The notes under the pieces are model-generated. The model did no database searches. It worked only from the letters and a program-made list of their open reading frames with translations, and was not told the origin of the DNA. Of a stretch of 64,000 nt of DNA, positions 52,956-61,999 are shown one piece after another (the stretch's first letter is position 1; the number at the start of each line of letters is the position of its first letter). Origin of the DNA: Streptomyces californicus (GTDB lineage: Bacteria; Actinomycetota; Actinomycetes; Streptomycetales; Streptomycetaceae); assembly GCF_000717645.1 (NCBI RefSeq), contig NZ_JNZZ01000008.1, positions 386,895 to 450,894 of the forward strand, in the 5' to 3' direction. The translations under genes were made by a program, and so were the position numbers.

Positions 52956-55763
52956 GTGCTGACCTCCCTCTCCCGACTCGTCTCCGGCACCAGGCCCAGA
53001 CCCGCGGCGGCCGCGCTCGTCGCCGTCGCCGTGGCCGCCGTGGGCCTGGGTCCCGCCGCTTCCCCCGCTGCCGCCGCCACCATCCCCGCCGGCGCCGGCA
53101 GCTACACCGACGCGCGCCCCGCCGGTACCTCGGGCCCGACCACCAACACCGGCGCGCCCGTCACCCCGAAGCTGACCACCGCCGCCCGGTCCAAGCCCGT
53201 CCCCACCAACGACTGGTGGACCTCGCTGGCCTTCCAGCGCTACGGCGACAACCCGTACAGCACCCCCATGTACGGCCACCCGCTCACCTACCAGGCCAAG
53301 GCGTCCGGCCTGGAGGTCGGCTACCCGACCACGCCCGCCGTCGTCGGCGACGGCCGCCAGTACGAGTACGCCCACAAGGCCGACCTGACCGTCGGGCTCT
53401 CCGGCCTGAACTCCCCGGACACCAAGGCCGACGCCTGGTCCGACTGGACGGTCACGCCCTACTGGGCCGACGGATCGCGCACCTTCCGGGCCACCATCGG
53501 CCACGGCATGCCCTTCGTGTACGCCAAGGGCTCCGGCGGCGACGCCCGCGTCACCACCGCCTCCGCGCCCACCGTCTTCTCCGACCAGGGCAACGTCCTC
53601 GGCATCACCGTCGCCGGACACCACTACGCCCTCTTCGCGCCGAGCGGCAGCGACTGGAACGTCTCCGGCACCGCGATCACGGCCGGGCTCGGCTCCAAGG
53701 ACTACTTCTCGCTCGCCGTGCTGCCGTCCACGGACGCGCTCGCCACCTACCGGAAGTACGCCTTCAGCTTCGTCACCGGCTCCCAGGTGGCCTGGCAGTC
53801 CACGGGCTCCACGGTCAAGGCGACCTACAGCCTCACCACCGAGGCCAAGGAGGGCACCGAGCGCGGCACGCTCCAGGCCCTCTACCGCCACCAGTGGCTG
53901 CACACCACCGACGCGCTGACCCCGTACACGTACGTGTCGCCGCGCGGCGCGATGAAGGTACGCGAGTCCGCCTCCTTCACCACCAGCCAGAAGAACAACG
54001 GCGTCGTGCCCGCGCTGCCCGCCTCCAGCGGCGTCGACAAGGCCCGGCTGACCGGCTACCTCAACGAGGTCGCCAACGCCTCGGATCCCTTCTCCGGGGC
54101 CACCGACACCTACTGGACCGGCAAGGCGCTCGGCCGCCTCGCCCAACTGGTCCCCGTCGCCGACCAGATCGGCCAGACCGCCACCCGCGACAAGCTCCTC
54201 GGCCTGATGAAGGGCCGCCTCCAGGAGTGGTTCACGGCGGGCGGGGCCGGCGAGTTCAGCTACGACAAGGACTGGAAGACGCTCACCGGCTACCCGGCCT
54301 CGTACGGCAGCGACACCGAGCTCAACGACCACCACTTCCACTACAGCTACTACGTGTACGCGGCGGCGATCATCGCCCAGTACGACCAGGCGTGGGCCGC
54401 CGACTCGGCCTGGGGCACGATGGTCAAGCACCTGATCCGCGACACCGCCAACCCCAGCCGCACCGACTCCGCCTATCCCTTCCTGCGCGGCTTCGACGTG
54501 TACGCGGGCCACAGCTGGGCCTCCGGCCACCAGGGCTTCGCGGCCGGAAACAACCAGGAGTCCTCCTCCGAGTCCATCAACCTCAGTGCGGGGCTCGTCC
54601 TGTGGGGTGCGGCCACCGGTGACAACGCGCTGCGGGACCTGGGAAGTTACCTGCTGACCACCGAGTCCGAGGCGATCACCCAGTACTGGTTCGACGCGGA
54701 CCAGCAGGTCTTCCCCGCCTCCTTCGGCCACGACACGGTCGGCATGGTCTGGGGCAGCGGCGGCGCGTACTCCACCTGGTGGACCGCCAACCCGGAGGAG
54801 ATCCACGGCATCAACGTGCTGCCCGTGACCGGTGGTTCGCTCCACCTGGCCCGGGAGAAGGCGGCCATCAAGCGGAACATCGCCGAGATGGAGCGCGAGA
54901 ACGGCGGACCCGCCCAGGAGTGGCGCGACATCCTCTGGGAGTTCGAGTCGCTCTCCGACCCGGCGTCCGCCAAGTCCAAGTGGGATGGCGTGAACGGGAA
55001 TTACACCCCCGAGCAGGGCGAGTCCAAGGCGCACACCTACCACTGGATCAACACCCTCGCCGCCGTCGGCGCACCCGACATGACGGTCACCGGCGACCTG
55101 CCGACCTCCGCCGTCTTCTCCAAGAACGGCACCCGCACCTACACCGCCCACAACCACGGCTCCACGGCCCGCACGGTCACCTTCTCGGACGGCAAGACCC
55201 TGTCCGTACCGGCCCGTTCGACGGCCACGAGCACCGGTCCCGGCGGCTCGAACCCGGACCCGGAGGAGCCCGGCGAGCCGTCCACCGGCAACACCTTCCG
55301 GCTGAAGTCCGGCGGCGTCCTCACCACCTCCACCGGCGACCCGGCCGGCACGGACACCATCGCCTCGGCGGACGGCGTCAACCGGGACGGCACCCCGTAC
55401 CGGCCGACCGTCTACGAGGTGAAGAAGGTCAACGGCAAGGTCGCCTCGGGCGCGGCCACCGCGTTCCGCCTGCGCGTGGACGCGGGCACCAAGGTCGGGC
55501 TCGCCCCGCAGGTCCGGGTCAGCTACGACCTGACCGGCGACGGCACCTTCGACCGGGCCGAGACCTTCCGGTACTTCGCGACCGACCCGGTGAACGGGTG
55601 GGAGGAGTACACCCAGGCGTCCGGCGTCCAGGCGGCCACCGGCAGCCTGGGCGAGCTGAAGAACGGCACGGTCCGGCTGGAGATCTGGAACGCGCTCGGC
55701 AACGGCACGTCCCAGGTGCAGACCGGCACGGACGCGGCGGTCCTCAGGATCCCGTACGCGTAG
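52956..55763 (+). CDS. Secreted endo-beta-1,3-glucanase, GH81, with C-terminal accessory domain
   Basis: About 935 residues. Signal peptide: AALVAVAVAAVGLGPAASPA plus AAA. GH81 signatures: TNDWWTSLAFQRYGDNPYST, YGHPLTYQAKASGLEVGYPT, the catalytic region LNDHHFHYSYYVYAAAI and GNNQESSSESINLSAGL. A linker follows, then a domain of about 150 residues (FRLKSGGVLTT, VRVSYDLTGDGTFDRAETFR, VRLEIWNALGNGTS) seen at the ends of Streptomyces beta-1,3-glucanases, probably carbohydrate-binding. The GTG at 52956 has GAGG at good spacing; an ATG at 52938 is the alternative. It cuts laminarin or fungal wall glucan outside the cell. Confidence 0.93.
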   Translation: MLTSLSRLVSGTRPRPAAAALVAVAVAAVGLGPAASPAAAATIPAGAGSYTDARPAGTSGPTTNTGAPVTPKLTTAARSKPVPTNDWWTSLAFQRYGDNPYSTPMYGHPLTYQAKASGLEVGYPTTPAVVGDGRQYEYAHKADLTVGLSGLNSPDTKADAWSDWTVTPYWADGSRTFRATIGHGMPFVYAKGSGGDARVTTASAPTVFSDQGNVLGITVAGHHYALFAPSGSDWNVSGTAITAGLGSKDYFSLAVLPSTDALATYRKYAFSFVTGSQVAWQSTGSTVKATYSLTTEAKEGTERGTLQALYRHQWLHTTDALTPYTYVSPRGAMKVRESASFTTSQKNNGVVPALPASSGVDKARLTGYLNEVANASDPFSGATDTYWTGKALGRLAQLVPVADQIGQTATRDKLLGLMKGRLQEWFTAGGAGEFSYDKDWKTLTGYPASYGSDTELNDHHFHYSYYVYAAAIIAQYDQAWAADSAWGTMVKHLIRDTANPSRTDSAYPFLRGFDVYAGHSWASGHQGFAAGNNQESSSESINLSAGLVLWGAATGDNALRDLGSYLLTTESEAITQYWFDADQQVFPASFGHDTVGMVWGSGGAYSTWWTANPEEIHGINVLPVTGGSLHLAREKAAIKRNIAEMERENGGPAQEWRDILWEFESLSDPASAKSKWDGVNGNYTPEQGESKAHTYHWINTLAAVGAPDMTVTGDLPTSAVFSKNGTRTYTAHNHGSTARTVTFSDGKTLSVPARSTATSTGPGGSNPDPEEPGEPSTGNTFRLKSGGVLTTSTGDPAGTDTIASADGVNRDGTPYRPTVYEVKKVNGKVASGAATAFRLRVDAGTKVGLAPQVRVSYDLTGDGTFDRAETFRYFATDPVNGWEEYTQASGVQAATGSLGELKNGTVRLEIWNALGNGTSQVQTGTDAAVLRIPYA

Positions 55764-55930
55764 GTCCGGTACGGGCAGGCCCCGCGCGGGCAGGCCCTGT
55801 ACGAGCGGCTCCCGTACGTGGAGATCCTGTGCGGGGCGGCACCCCGTACGCGTAGGACGCTGACGTACGGGCACGATCGGTGCGGCGGGTCTCCGGCTCC
55901 TCAGGGCGGCGGCCCGCCGCACTCTTGTCC

Positions 55931-55970
55931 GCCGCCCCTGCCTCCTGGACCCCCGGGAGGCAGGGGCGGC
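55931..55970. terminator. Terminator between GH81 and the LacI regulator gene
   Basis: Perfect 15-bp stem (55931-55945 with 55956-55970, GCCGCCCCTGCCTCC and its complement) around a 10-nt loop, in the gap of two convergent genes. The rest of 55764-56093 holds no gene. Confidence 0.75.
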
Positions 55971-56093
55971 GCGGCTTCGGCACCGGCTCCGCGGCTTCGG
56001 CGGGGGCTTTGCAGCCTTCAGGCCGAGGCGTGACGTGGTATCTCAGGCCGGGGTACGGAGCGGTGTCAGGCCGGGGCGGGGCGCCGCGGGCTC

Positions 56094-57137
56094 TCAGGCC
56101 GAGGCGCGGCGTACCAGGGTGGTCGGGGTGATCACCGACTCCGGGACCTCGCCGCTGCCCGTGCGCTCCCGGTCCAGGGCGCGCAGCAGCAGCCGGGCCA
56201 TCAGCCGGCCCATGCCCTCGATCTCCTGGCCCACGGTCGTCAGCGGCGGGTCTGTCTCCGTGGCCACCGAGTCCATGTCGTCGAACCCCACGAGCGCCAC
56301 CTGCTCCGGCACCGCGATGCCCCGCTCGCGCAGCACCCGCAGCGCGCCCGACGCCATCAGGTCGTTGGCGGCGAACACCGCGTCCAGGTCGGGGTGGCGC
56401 TCCAGCAGCTCGGTCATCGCCCGTGCCCCGCTCTCCACCGTGAACGCGCCGTCCGCGACGAGCGTGGGGTCCCCGTCGAGCAGCACGTCCCGGTAGCCGT
56501 CCAGGCGGTCCATCGCGGAGGTCTGGTCGGCGGGCCCGGCGATGTGCGCGATACGGGTGCGCCCCAGGTCGCGCAGGTACCGCACGGCGAGCCGCGCGCC
56601 GCCCCGGTTGTCCGCGTCGACGTACGGGACGGCCTGGTCGCCCGGGTCGGCGGTCCAGCTCGGCCGGCCCCCGTACACCGCCGGAATGCCCGCCCGCCGG
56701 GTGATCGCGGGCACCGGGTCGTCGGTGTGCAGCGAGAAGGCGAGGGCGCCGTCGACGTGTCCGCCGGCCAGATAGCGCGCTATGCGGTCGAAGTCGCCGG
56801 GCCCCTCCACCAGCAGCAGGACGAGCTGGGTGTCGTGGGCGGTCAGCTCCTTGCTGATGCCCCGGATCTGCTGGGAGAAGAAGGGGTCCGAGAAGAACCG
56901 CGTCTCCGGCTCCGCGATGACGACGGCCACCGCCCCGGTGCGCCGGGTGACGAGGGTCCGCGCCGCGTGGTTCGGGATGTAGCCCAGCTCGTCGACCGCC
57001 TGGAGGACCTTGTCCACGAGCGGCTTGCGGACGCCGTCGCCCCCGTTGACCACTCGGGAGGCGGTGGCCCGGGAGACCCCCGCACGTGCGGCGACGGCTT
57101 CCAGGGTGGGCCGGGACCCGCGGGGCTGCTCGGGCAA
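56094..57137 (-). CDS. LacI-family transcriptional repressor of the glucan locus
   Basis: A 347-residue repressor. DNA-binding part TLEAVAARAGVSRATASRVVNGGDGVRKP, hinge LGYIPNHAARTLVTRRTGAV, then a periplasmic-binding-like domain (IRGISKELTAHDTQLVLLLV, GGHVDGALAFSLH, LDAVFAANDLMASGALRVL, LVGFDDMDSVATETDPPLTTV). Similar to CebR-type regulators. The expected operators are the GAGAGCGCTCTC palindromes at the divergent importer and GH81 promoters. A related half-matching site lies upstream of its own gene. Confidence 0.93.
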   Translation of the reverse strand: MPEQPRGSRPTLEAVAARAGVSRATASRVVNGGDGVRKPLVDKVLQAVDELGYIPNHAARTLVTRRTGAVAVVIAEPETRFFSDPFFSQQIRGISKELTAHDTQLVLLLVEGPGDFDRIARYLAGGHVDGALAFSLHTDDPVPAITRRAGIPAVYGGRPSWTADPGDQAVPYVDADNRGGARLAVRYLRDLGRTRIAHIAGPADQTSAMDRLDGYRDVLLDGDPTLVADGAFTVESGARAMTELLERHPDLDAVFAANDLMASGALRVLRERGIAVPEQVALVGFDDMDSVATETDPPLTTVGQEIEGMGRLMARLLLRALDRERTGSGEVPESVITPTTLVRRASA

Positions 57138-57275
57138 GGCGGTCGCTCCTTGTCGACGGGGGCGGCGATACGCGGGCGGGTGCGAGGTGCGGGTGCGCAG
57201 CGGTGCGCGGGGCGGTGCGTGTGCTCGGTGTCGTCGCCTGATCGCCTACAGCCTAGCGCCGGGCGCCGACAGCCC

Positions 57276-57289
57276 TGAGAGCGCTTCCA
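57276..57289 (-). promoter_or_regulatory. Degenerate LacI-type site upstream of the repressor gene
   Basis: TGAGAGCGCTTCCA keeps one full half-site and the central CG of the operator seen at 52739 and 52905. It lies 139 bp before the repressor start and may mediate weak autoregulation. Confidence 0.45.
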
Positions 57290-57465
57290 TCGGGCTCCGG
57301 GCGGTGACCGGCGGACCTCGGCGGACGACGTTCGGGGGAGGTTCCCGGAAAGGGTGACGGAAAGTAGCGGAGACGAGGTTGCCGGAACTGCGCCCCTTCC
57401 GGGCGACCTGCGCGTTGGACACGCTGGGTATGCATGTCCATCACGCAGAGTGGAAGGTGTGCGGC

Positions 57466-57708
57466 ATGGAAGCGATGGAGCGGCGCAGGGTGGCGGCCGA
57501 ACGGGTGCGCACGGCGGAGGACGCCGTGGAGCGGTTGAGGGCCGGGTTCGCCGGGGTCGGGGTGAAGCTCCCGTCCCTCCGGCTCGATCCGGTCTCCTGT
57601 GCGGGCGACGAACCCACGCCCCTGATCGACCTGGGCCGCTGCAACATCGACACCGCGCTGCGGCTGTGCGAGGTGCTGGCGGAGAAGGAGAGCGGACATG
57701 ACGGGTGA
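57466..57708 (+). CDS. Small hypothetical protein, helical
   Basis: About 80 residues: a coiled helical start (MERRRVAAERVRTAEDAVER, LRAGFAGVGVKLPSLRLDPV) and a compact end with two Cys (VSCAGD, GRCNIDTALRLCEVLAEKES). An in-frame ATG at 57430 would add 12 residues. It overlaps the next ORF by 11 nt, so the two form an operon. Family not recognised; it seems to be a Streptomyces-type small protein. Confidence 0.65.
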   Translation: MEAMERRRVAAERVRTAEDAVERLRAGFAGVGVKLPSLRLDPVSCAGDEPTPLIDLGRCNIDTALRLCEVLAEKESGHDG

Positions 57709-57949
57709 GGGATCGGCGCCGGGCGCCCCTGCGGCCGGTACGCCCGAGGCGGGCGGGTTCGCGGTGGACGCGCGGGACGGCCGGGTGGGCCGGGTGGTCG
57801 GCCGCTCCGGGCCGAACGTGCGCCTGAGGCCGCCGGGCGGCGGGCCGGAGTGGGAGTGCCCGTCCGAGGCGGTGCGGCCGGCGTCGCGGGGGGTGGTCCT
57901 CCGGGCCCGGGTGGCGGAGGCCAACAGGGAGAGCCAGCTACCGCGTTGA
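57698..57949 (+). CDS. Small hypothetical protein, overlapping the previous gene
   Basis: An 83-residue protein with a beta-rich core (FAVDARDGRVGRVVGRSGPN, VRLRPPGGGPEWECPSEAVR) after a disordered N-terminus. The DGRVGRVVGR pattern is reminiscent of small KOW or PRC-like barrels, but this is weak. It is translationally linked to the preceding helical protein. Confidence 0.6.
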   Translation: MTGEGSAPGAPAAGTPEAGGFAVDARDGRVGRVVGRSGPNVRLRPPGGGPEWECPSEAVRPASRGVVLRARVAEANRESQLPR

Positions 57950-58089
57950 GGCGGCGGGGGTGATCGTCGGTCCGCCCGGACGTGGTGCGGTGAGCCGGGC
58001 GTGGGAGCCGGGTGGCCCGGACGCGCGAGACGGCGGAGCCGGCCCCTCCTCGGGGTCGGGCCCGCCGCCGTTCGGGGACGCGCGCCGGA

Positions 58090-58443
58090 TCAGATGATGC
58101 GGAACGCCATGTAGTACGCCGACAGTTGCTGGTGGTAGGCCGGGTCCTCGGTCTGCGCGTGCCGGTCGAACTCCGGGGAGTCCTTGACCTGCTCCTTGGT
58201 GAGATCGACGTAGACCTTCCGGTCCTCGGTGTCGATGTGCTTCACCGTGCCCGCGGGCAGCAGGACGTCCTTGCCGAAGATCCAGACCCCGGTGTCGACG
58301 AGCAGATAGGCGGAGCCCACCTCGTCGGAGTGCTTGTCGACCTTTCCGATACTGCCGTCGGTCGCCTCGACCGAATAGCCGGTCAGGTCGCTGCCCGCGA
58401 TATGACCGCTCGACGGCTGGTAGCCCCACAGGGAGTCGCTCAT
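58090..58443 (-). CDS. PRC-barrel domain protein
   Basis: A 117-residue protein with a PRC barrel: LTGYSVEATDGSIGKVDKHSD, YLLVDTGVWIFGKDVLLPAGTVKHID and VYVDLTKEQVKDSPEF. The family binds other macromolecules and is often stress-induced in actinobacteria. GAAAGGAG lies directly before the ATG. Confidence 0.9.
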   Translation of the reverse strand: MSDSLWGYQPSSGHIAGSDLTGYSVEATDGSIGKVDKHSDEVGSAYLLVDTGVWIFGKDVLLPAGTVKHIDTEDRKVYVDLTKEQVKDSPEFDRHAQTEDPAYHQQLSAYYMAFRII

Positions 58444-58647
58444 TGTGGCTCCTTTCGCGAAGGTCGCTCAGCTCATTCTTGCGGCGGATCATCGATACGT
58501 CGTTGATATTTCCGCTGACTCACGTGTGCCCGGGGAAGGGCGGCCCACACCTGGCGGACGCCCCGGAGCGAGAAACGGGAAAACGGGGGCGACACCGGGC
58601 TTCCGCCCGGTCCCGCCCCCGCTCACCCGCCCGCTGACCAGCAGCGG

Positions 58648-58818
58648 TCACCAGCGATACCACCGGCCCCGTCGGCCGCCGCTCGCCGCGGGCCGGACGA
58701 AGAATCCTATGAGCCAGATCGCCAGCACGATCACGGCTATCCACCAGAGAGCCTTCACCGCGAAACCGATACCGAAGAGGATCAGCGCGAGAAGCAGAAC
58801 GAGAATCAACGGGACCAT
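58648..58818 (-). CDS. Small hydrophobic membrane protein (56 aa)
   Basis: Nearly all membrane: LILVLLLALILFGIGFAVKA and LWWIAVIVLAIWLIGFFV form a helical hairpin, followed by a basic tail (GGRRGRWYRW). GGAGG is spaced 8 nt before the ATG. Similar hydrophobic mini-proteins are widespread in streptomycetes near stress genes; no function is known to me. Confidence 0.8.
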   Translation of the reverse strand: MVPLILVLLLALILFGIGFAVKALWWIAVIVLAIWLIGFFVRPAASGGRRGRWYRW

Positions 58819-58962
58819 GTGTATCAACCTCCATGAATTCGGGTTCCCGCTCACACTTTCCTTACACGGGGAATACACGGCTGATTATCCGCCCCGGCCG
58901 CCCGCCGTCACCACGGGCCGGGGTGGTAGGAAGGACCGACCCCGGAGGACGGAGAGCAGACG

Positions 58963-61572
58963 GTGTCGGAAGACGTACGGGGTTGGCTGACCCCGAGGGC
59001 GGTCGCGGCCGAGGCCGGTGTCAGCCAGGAGTTCGATCTCTCGCAGTGCGTGCGCGAGCCGATCCACCTGCTGGGCGGCGTCCAGTCGTACGGGGCGCTG
59101 GTCGCCGCGCGGCTCGACGACGCGGTCGTGGACACCGTGAGCCGGAACGCCGCCGACGTGCTGGGCCGGGCGGCCGGTGAGCTGGTGGGCCGCCCGCTCA
59201 CGGAGCTGATCGGCGACGAGCAGTGGGCCCTCGCCATGGAGAGCGCCTCGGTGGTGGAGGACGCGGTGGACCCCGCCGCGCCCGGCCCGGACGGGGGAGC
59301 GGCCCCGGGTGGACCGGACGGGGACGGGCAGGCCGGGGGCGCGGACACGGGTGGACAGGCCGGGGGCGCGGGCGGCGGGCAGGACGGTCCCGCATCCTCC
59401 GGTGTGCTGCCGCTGACGCTGGAGGGCGAGGGTGGCCCCCGGTCGTACGACGTGACCGTGCACCGGAGCGGCGAGCTGCTGGTCCTGGAGTTCGAGCCCC
59501 GGACCACGGGCGGCCCGTTCGTGTTCCAGAACTTCTACCCCAAGGTGCGGCGCGCCCTGCAGAAGCTCCAGGGCGCCTCCGACGTCACCGAGTGCTGCGC
59601 GGCCGCGGTCCGCGAGGTCCAGGCGCTCACCGGGTACGACCGGGTGGTGGCGTACCGCTTCGACGGCCGCGACGGGCCCGGCCAGGTGATCGCGGAGGCG
59701 CGCAACGAGGGGCGTGAGCCGTGGCTCGGGCTCTGGTTCCCGGCCAGCGACATCCCGCCGCAGGCCCGCCGCCTCTACGCCCGCAACTGGATCCGGGTCA
59801 TCGGCGACGTGGACGACCGCACCGCCGGGCTCCTCCCCGAGCTGCGGGAGGAGACGGGCCGGCCGCTGGACCTCTCGGCGTCCGTGCTGCGGACGGTCTC
59901 CGGCTACCACCTGGAGTACCTGCGCAACATCGGGGTGGCCTCGTCCATGTCCGTATCGCTGCTGCACGACGGGGAGTTGTGGGGGCTGATCGCCTGCCAC
60001 GGCGACGAGCCGAGGCTGCTGACGCCCGAGGTGCGGGCGGCGTGCGAGTTCTTCGGGATCGCCCTGTCGCTGCAACTGGCCGCCGTCGCCGGGCGCGAGG
60101 AGGCGGACGAGCTGGCCCGCAACCGGCGCACGCTCGCCACCCTGCTCGCCCGGCTCGCCTCCCCGGCGCCGGACGCGCTGATGCGGCCCGGTTCCGGACT
60201 GGCCGAACTGCTCAGCGCGGACGGGGCGGTCCTGCTGCGGGGCACGGAGACGCTGACGGCGGGGGACCGGCTGCCCGACGCGCTGCCCAGACTGCTCGCG
60301 CAGCTCGCCCGGGAGGCCCCGGTCGGCGAGGTGTGGAGCACGGACCGGCTGCCGGAGGCGCTGGGCCTGGAGACGGAGGAGGCGGAGGAGCAGGGCATTC
60401 CCGCCGGGCTCCTCTTCCTGCCGTTCAACCGGGACGGCGACCTGCTGGCGTGGTGGCGCCACGAGCAGCCCGCGCCCCGGGAGTGGGCCGCGGACCCGGC
60501 CCGCCCGGTGCGTACGGGGCCCGGCGGCGAACGGCTGACCCCGCGCGGTTCGGCGGCCGTCTACCGGGCGACCGTACGCGGGCGGAGCATGCCGTGGACC
60601 CCGGCGCAGCGGGTGGTCGCCGCCGAGCTGTGGCGCGAGGTGTCGGGGCTGCTGTCCCGGCAGGTGGTGGCGCTGGAGGCGCGGAACACGGAGCTGTCGC
60701 GGACCAACGAGGACCTGGACTCCTTCGCGCACGCGGCGGCCCACGACCTCAAGGAGCCGCTGCGGGGCATCTCGAACGCCGCCGCGTTCATCGTCGAGGA
60801 CGCCGGGGCCGTACTGGACGCGACGTCCCTGCGCAGGCTGACCACCGTGCGGCGGCTCGCGGAGCGGATGGACGGGCTGCTGGACTCGCTGCTGCACTTC
60901 TCCCGGCTGGGGCAGGTGGGGCTGGAGCGCGAGGCGCTGTCGGTGGACGAGGTGCTGGACGACGCGCTGGAGGTGGCCGGGGGCCGGCTCGCCGAGCGCG
61001 GGGTGACGCTGGTGCGCCCGGCGGCCCTGCCCCGGCTGCGCGCGGACCGGGAGCGGCTGCGCGAGGTGCTGGAGAACCTGCTCGTGAACGCGGCGAAGTA
61101 CGCGGCGGACGAGGGCACGGGCGAGCGCCGGGTGTGGATCGAGGCGGTACGGGTCCCGGCGCCGGAGGCGGAGGACGGGACGGGCGAGGGTGTCGCGGCC
61201 GGGGGCACGGGTGCCGGTGCCGGTACGGACGGTGCCGAGGGCTCTGGTGCAGGTACGGACGGGGGCGCGGGTTCCACTGTCGGTACGACGGGCGATGACG
61301 GCGGCGCGGGCACGGTGACGGCGCTCGTCGTCCGGGACAACGGCATCGGCATCCCGGCCGCGCAGCAGGCGGACGTGCTTCAGCTGTTCCGCCGGCTGCA
61401 CCGCCGCGACGAGCGGGGCGGCGGTTCGGGCGTCGGCCTCGCCGTGGTCAAGCGGATCGTGGAGCGGCACGGCGGACGCCTGTGGCTGGAGAGCCCGGCC
61501 GCCGCACCGGACCCCGACTGCGGCGGCGGCCCCGGCACGGCGGTCTGGTTCACGCTGGGGGAGCAGCCGTAG
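58963..61572 (+). CDS. Bacteriophytochrome-type sensor histidine kinase
   Basis: An 869-residue red/far-red photoreceptor kinase. Cys29 in FDLSQCVREPIHLLGGVQSYGAL is at the biliverdin-attachment position of bacteriophytochromes. PAS, then GAF with PASDIPPQARRLYARNWIRV near 260 and SGYHLEYLRNIGVASSMSVS, then PHY. HisKA carries the phosphoacceptor in AHAAAHDLKEPLRGISN near 593; HATPase boxes are NLLVNAAKYA near 705 and DNGIGIP near 792. Gly-rich insertions interrupt the PAS (about 105-145) and HATPase (about 735-785) parts. The GTG start follows GGACGGAGAG. No haem oxygenase gene is adjacent. It converges with a response regulator gene, with which it overlaps by 23 nt. Confidence 0.93.
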   Translation: MSEDVRGWLTPRAVAAEAGVSQEFDLSQCVREPIHLLGGVQSYGALVAARLDDAVVDTVSRNAADVLGRAAGELVGRPLTELIGDEQWALAMESASVVEDAVDPAAPGPDGGAAPGGPDGDGQAGGADTGGQAGGAGGGQDGPASSGVLPLTLEGEGGPRSYDVTVHRSGELLVLEFEPRTTGGPFVFQNFYPKVRRALQKLQGASDVTECCAAAVREVQALTGYDRVVAYRFDGRDGPGQVIAEARNEGREPWLGLWFPASDIPPQARRLYARNWIRVIGDVDDRTAGLLPELREETGRPLDLSASVLRTVSGYHLEYLRNIGVASSMSVSLLHDGELWGLIACHGDEPRLLTPEVRAACEFFGIALSLQLAAVAGREEADELARNRRTLATLLARLASPAPDALMRPGSGLAELLSADGAVLLRGTETLTAGDRLPDALPRLLAQLAREAPVGEVWSTDRLPEALGLETEEAEEQGIPAGLLFLPFNRDGDLLAWWRHEQPAPREWAADPARPVRTGPGGERLTPRGSAAVYRATVRGRSMPWTPAQRVVAAELWREVSGLLSRQVVALEARNTELSRTNEDLDSFAHAAAHDLKEPLRGISNAAAFIVEDAGAVLDATSLRRLTTVRRLAERMDGLLDSLLHFSRLGQVGLEREALSVDEVLDDALEVAGGRLAERGVTLVRPAALPRLRADRERLREVLENLLVNAAKYAADEGTGERRVWIEAVRVPAPEAEDGTGEGVAAGGTGAGAGTDGAEGSGAGTDGGAGSTVGTTGDDGGAGTVTALVVRDNGIGIPAAQQADVLQLFRRLHRRDERGGGSGVGLAVVKRIVERHGGRLWLESPAAAPDPDCGGGPGTAVWFTLGEQP

Positions 61573-61999
61573 GGCCGGCCGTGACCGCGCCGTCCGCCTC
61601 GCGCGGCAGCCAGAAGTCGACCGCGCCCTGGAGGACCGTCCGGAACAGCTCGAAGTTGACCGGCTTGTAGATGTAGCTGTCCGCGCCCGCCGCGTAGCAG
61701 GCGTCCTCCTCCGCCGAGGCCGTGGAGGAGGTGAAGACCACCACGGTCAGCGAGGCGCACGCGGTGTGGGCGCGCAGCTGCGAGAGCAGCGTCAGGCCGT
61801 CCATGCCCGGCATGTTGAGGTCGAGGAGCAGCAGGTCCGGGGTGCGGGCGGCGGGGTCCAGCAGGCGAGGGATCACGGCCTCGCTGCGCGGGGCGAACTC
61901 CAGGTCCACCAGCGGGCGCGAGCGGGACAGGGCGCGCTGGATGGCCTCGGTGTCCTCCTCCGAGTCCTCGACCACCAGGATCAGTCCGTCACCGGTCAT
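61550..61999 (-). CDS. Single-domain response regulator (phytochrome-associated type)
   Basis: A 149-residue receiver domain without output domain: acidic pocket LILVVEDSEEDTEAIQRALS, phosphoacceptor Asp in DLLLLDLNMPGMDGLTLL, Thr/Ser in VVVFTSSTA and Lys in DSYIYKPVNFELF. This resembles Rcp1-type partners of phytochromes. It is translated after the PP2C gene (ATGA overlap at 61996-61999) and its 3' end overlaps the convergent phytochrome gene. The likely partner is that kinase. Confidence 0.93.
   Translation of the reverse strand: MTGDGLILVVEDSEEDTEAIQRALSRSRPLVDLEFAPRSEAVIPRLLDPAARTPDLLLLDLNMPGMDGLTLLSQLRAHTACASLTVVVFTSSTASAEEDACYAAGADSYIYKPVNFELFRTVLQGAVDFWLPREADGAVTAGPTAAPPA

Noticed and set aside
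52926..55922. A 998-codon minus-strand frame opposite GH81
   Set aside because: Antisense shadow; the GH81 catalytic motifs and signal peptide are on the plus strand.
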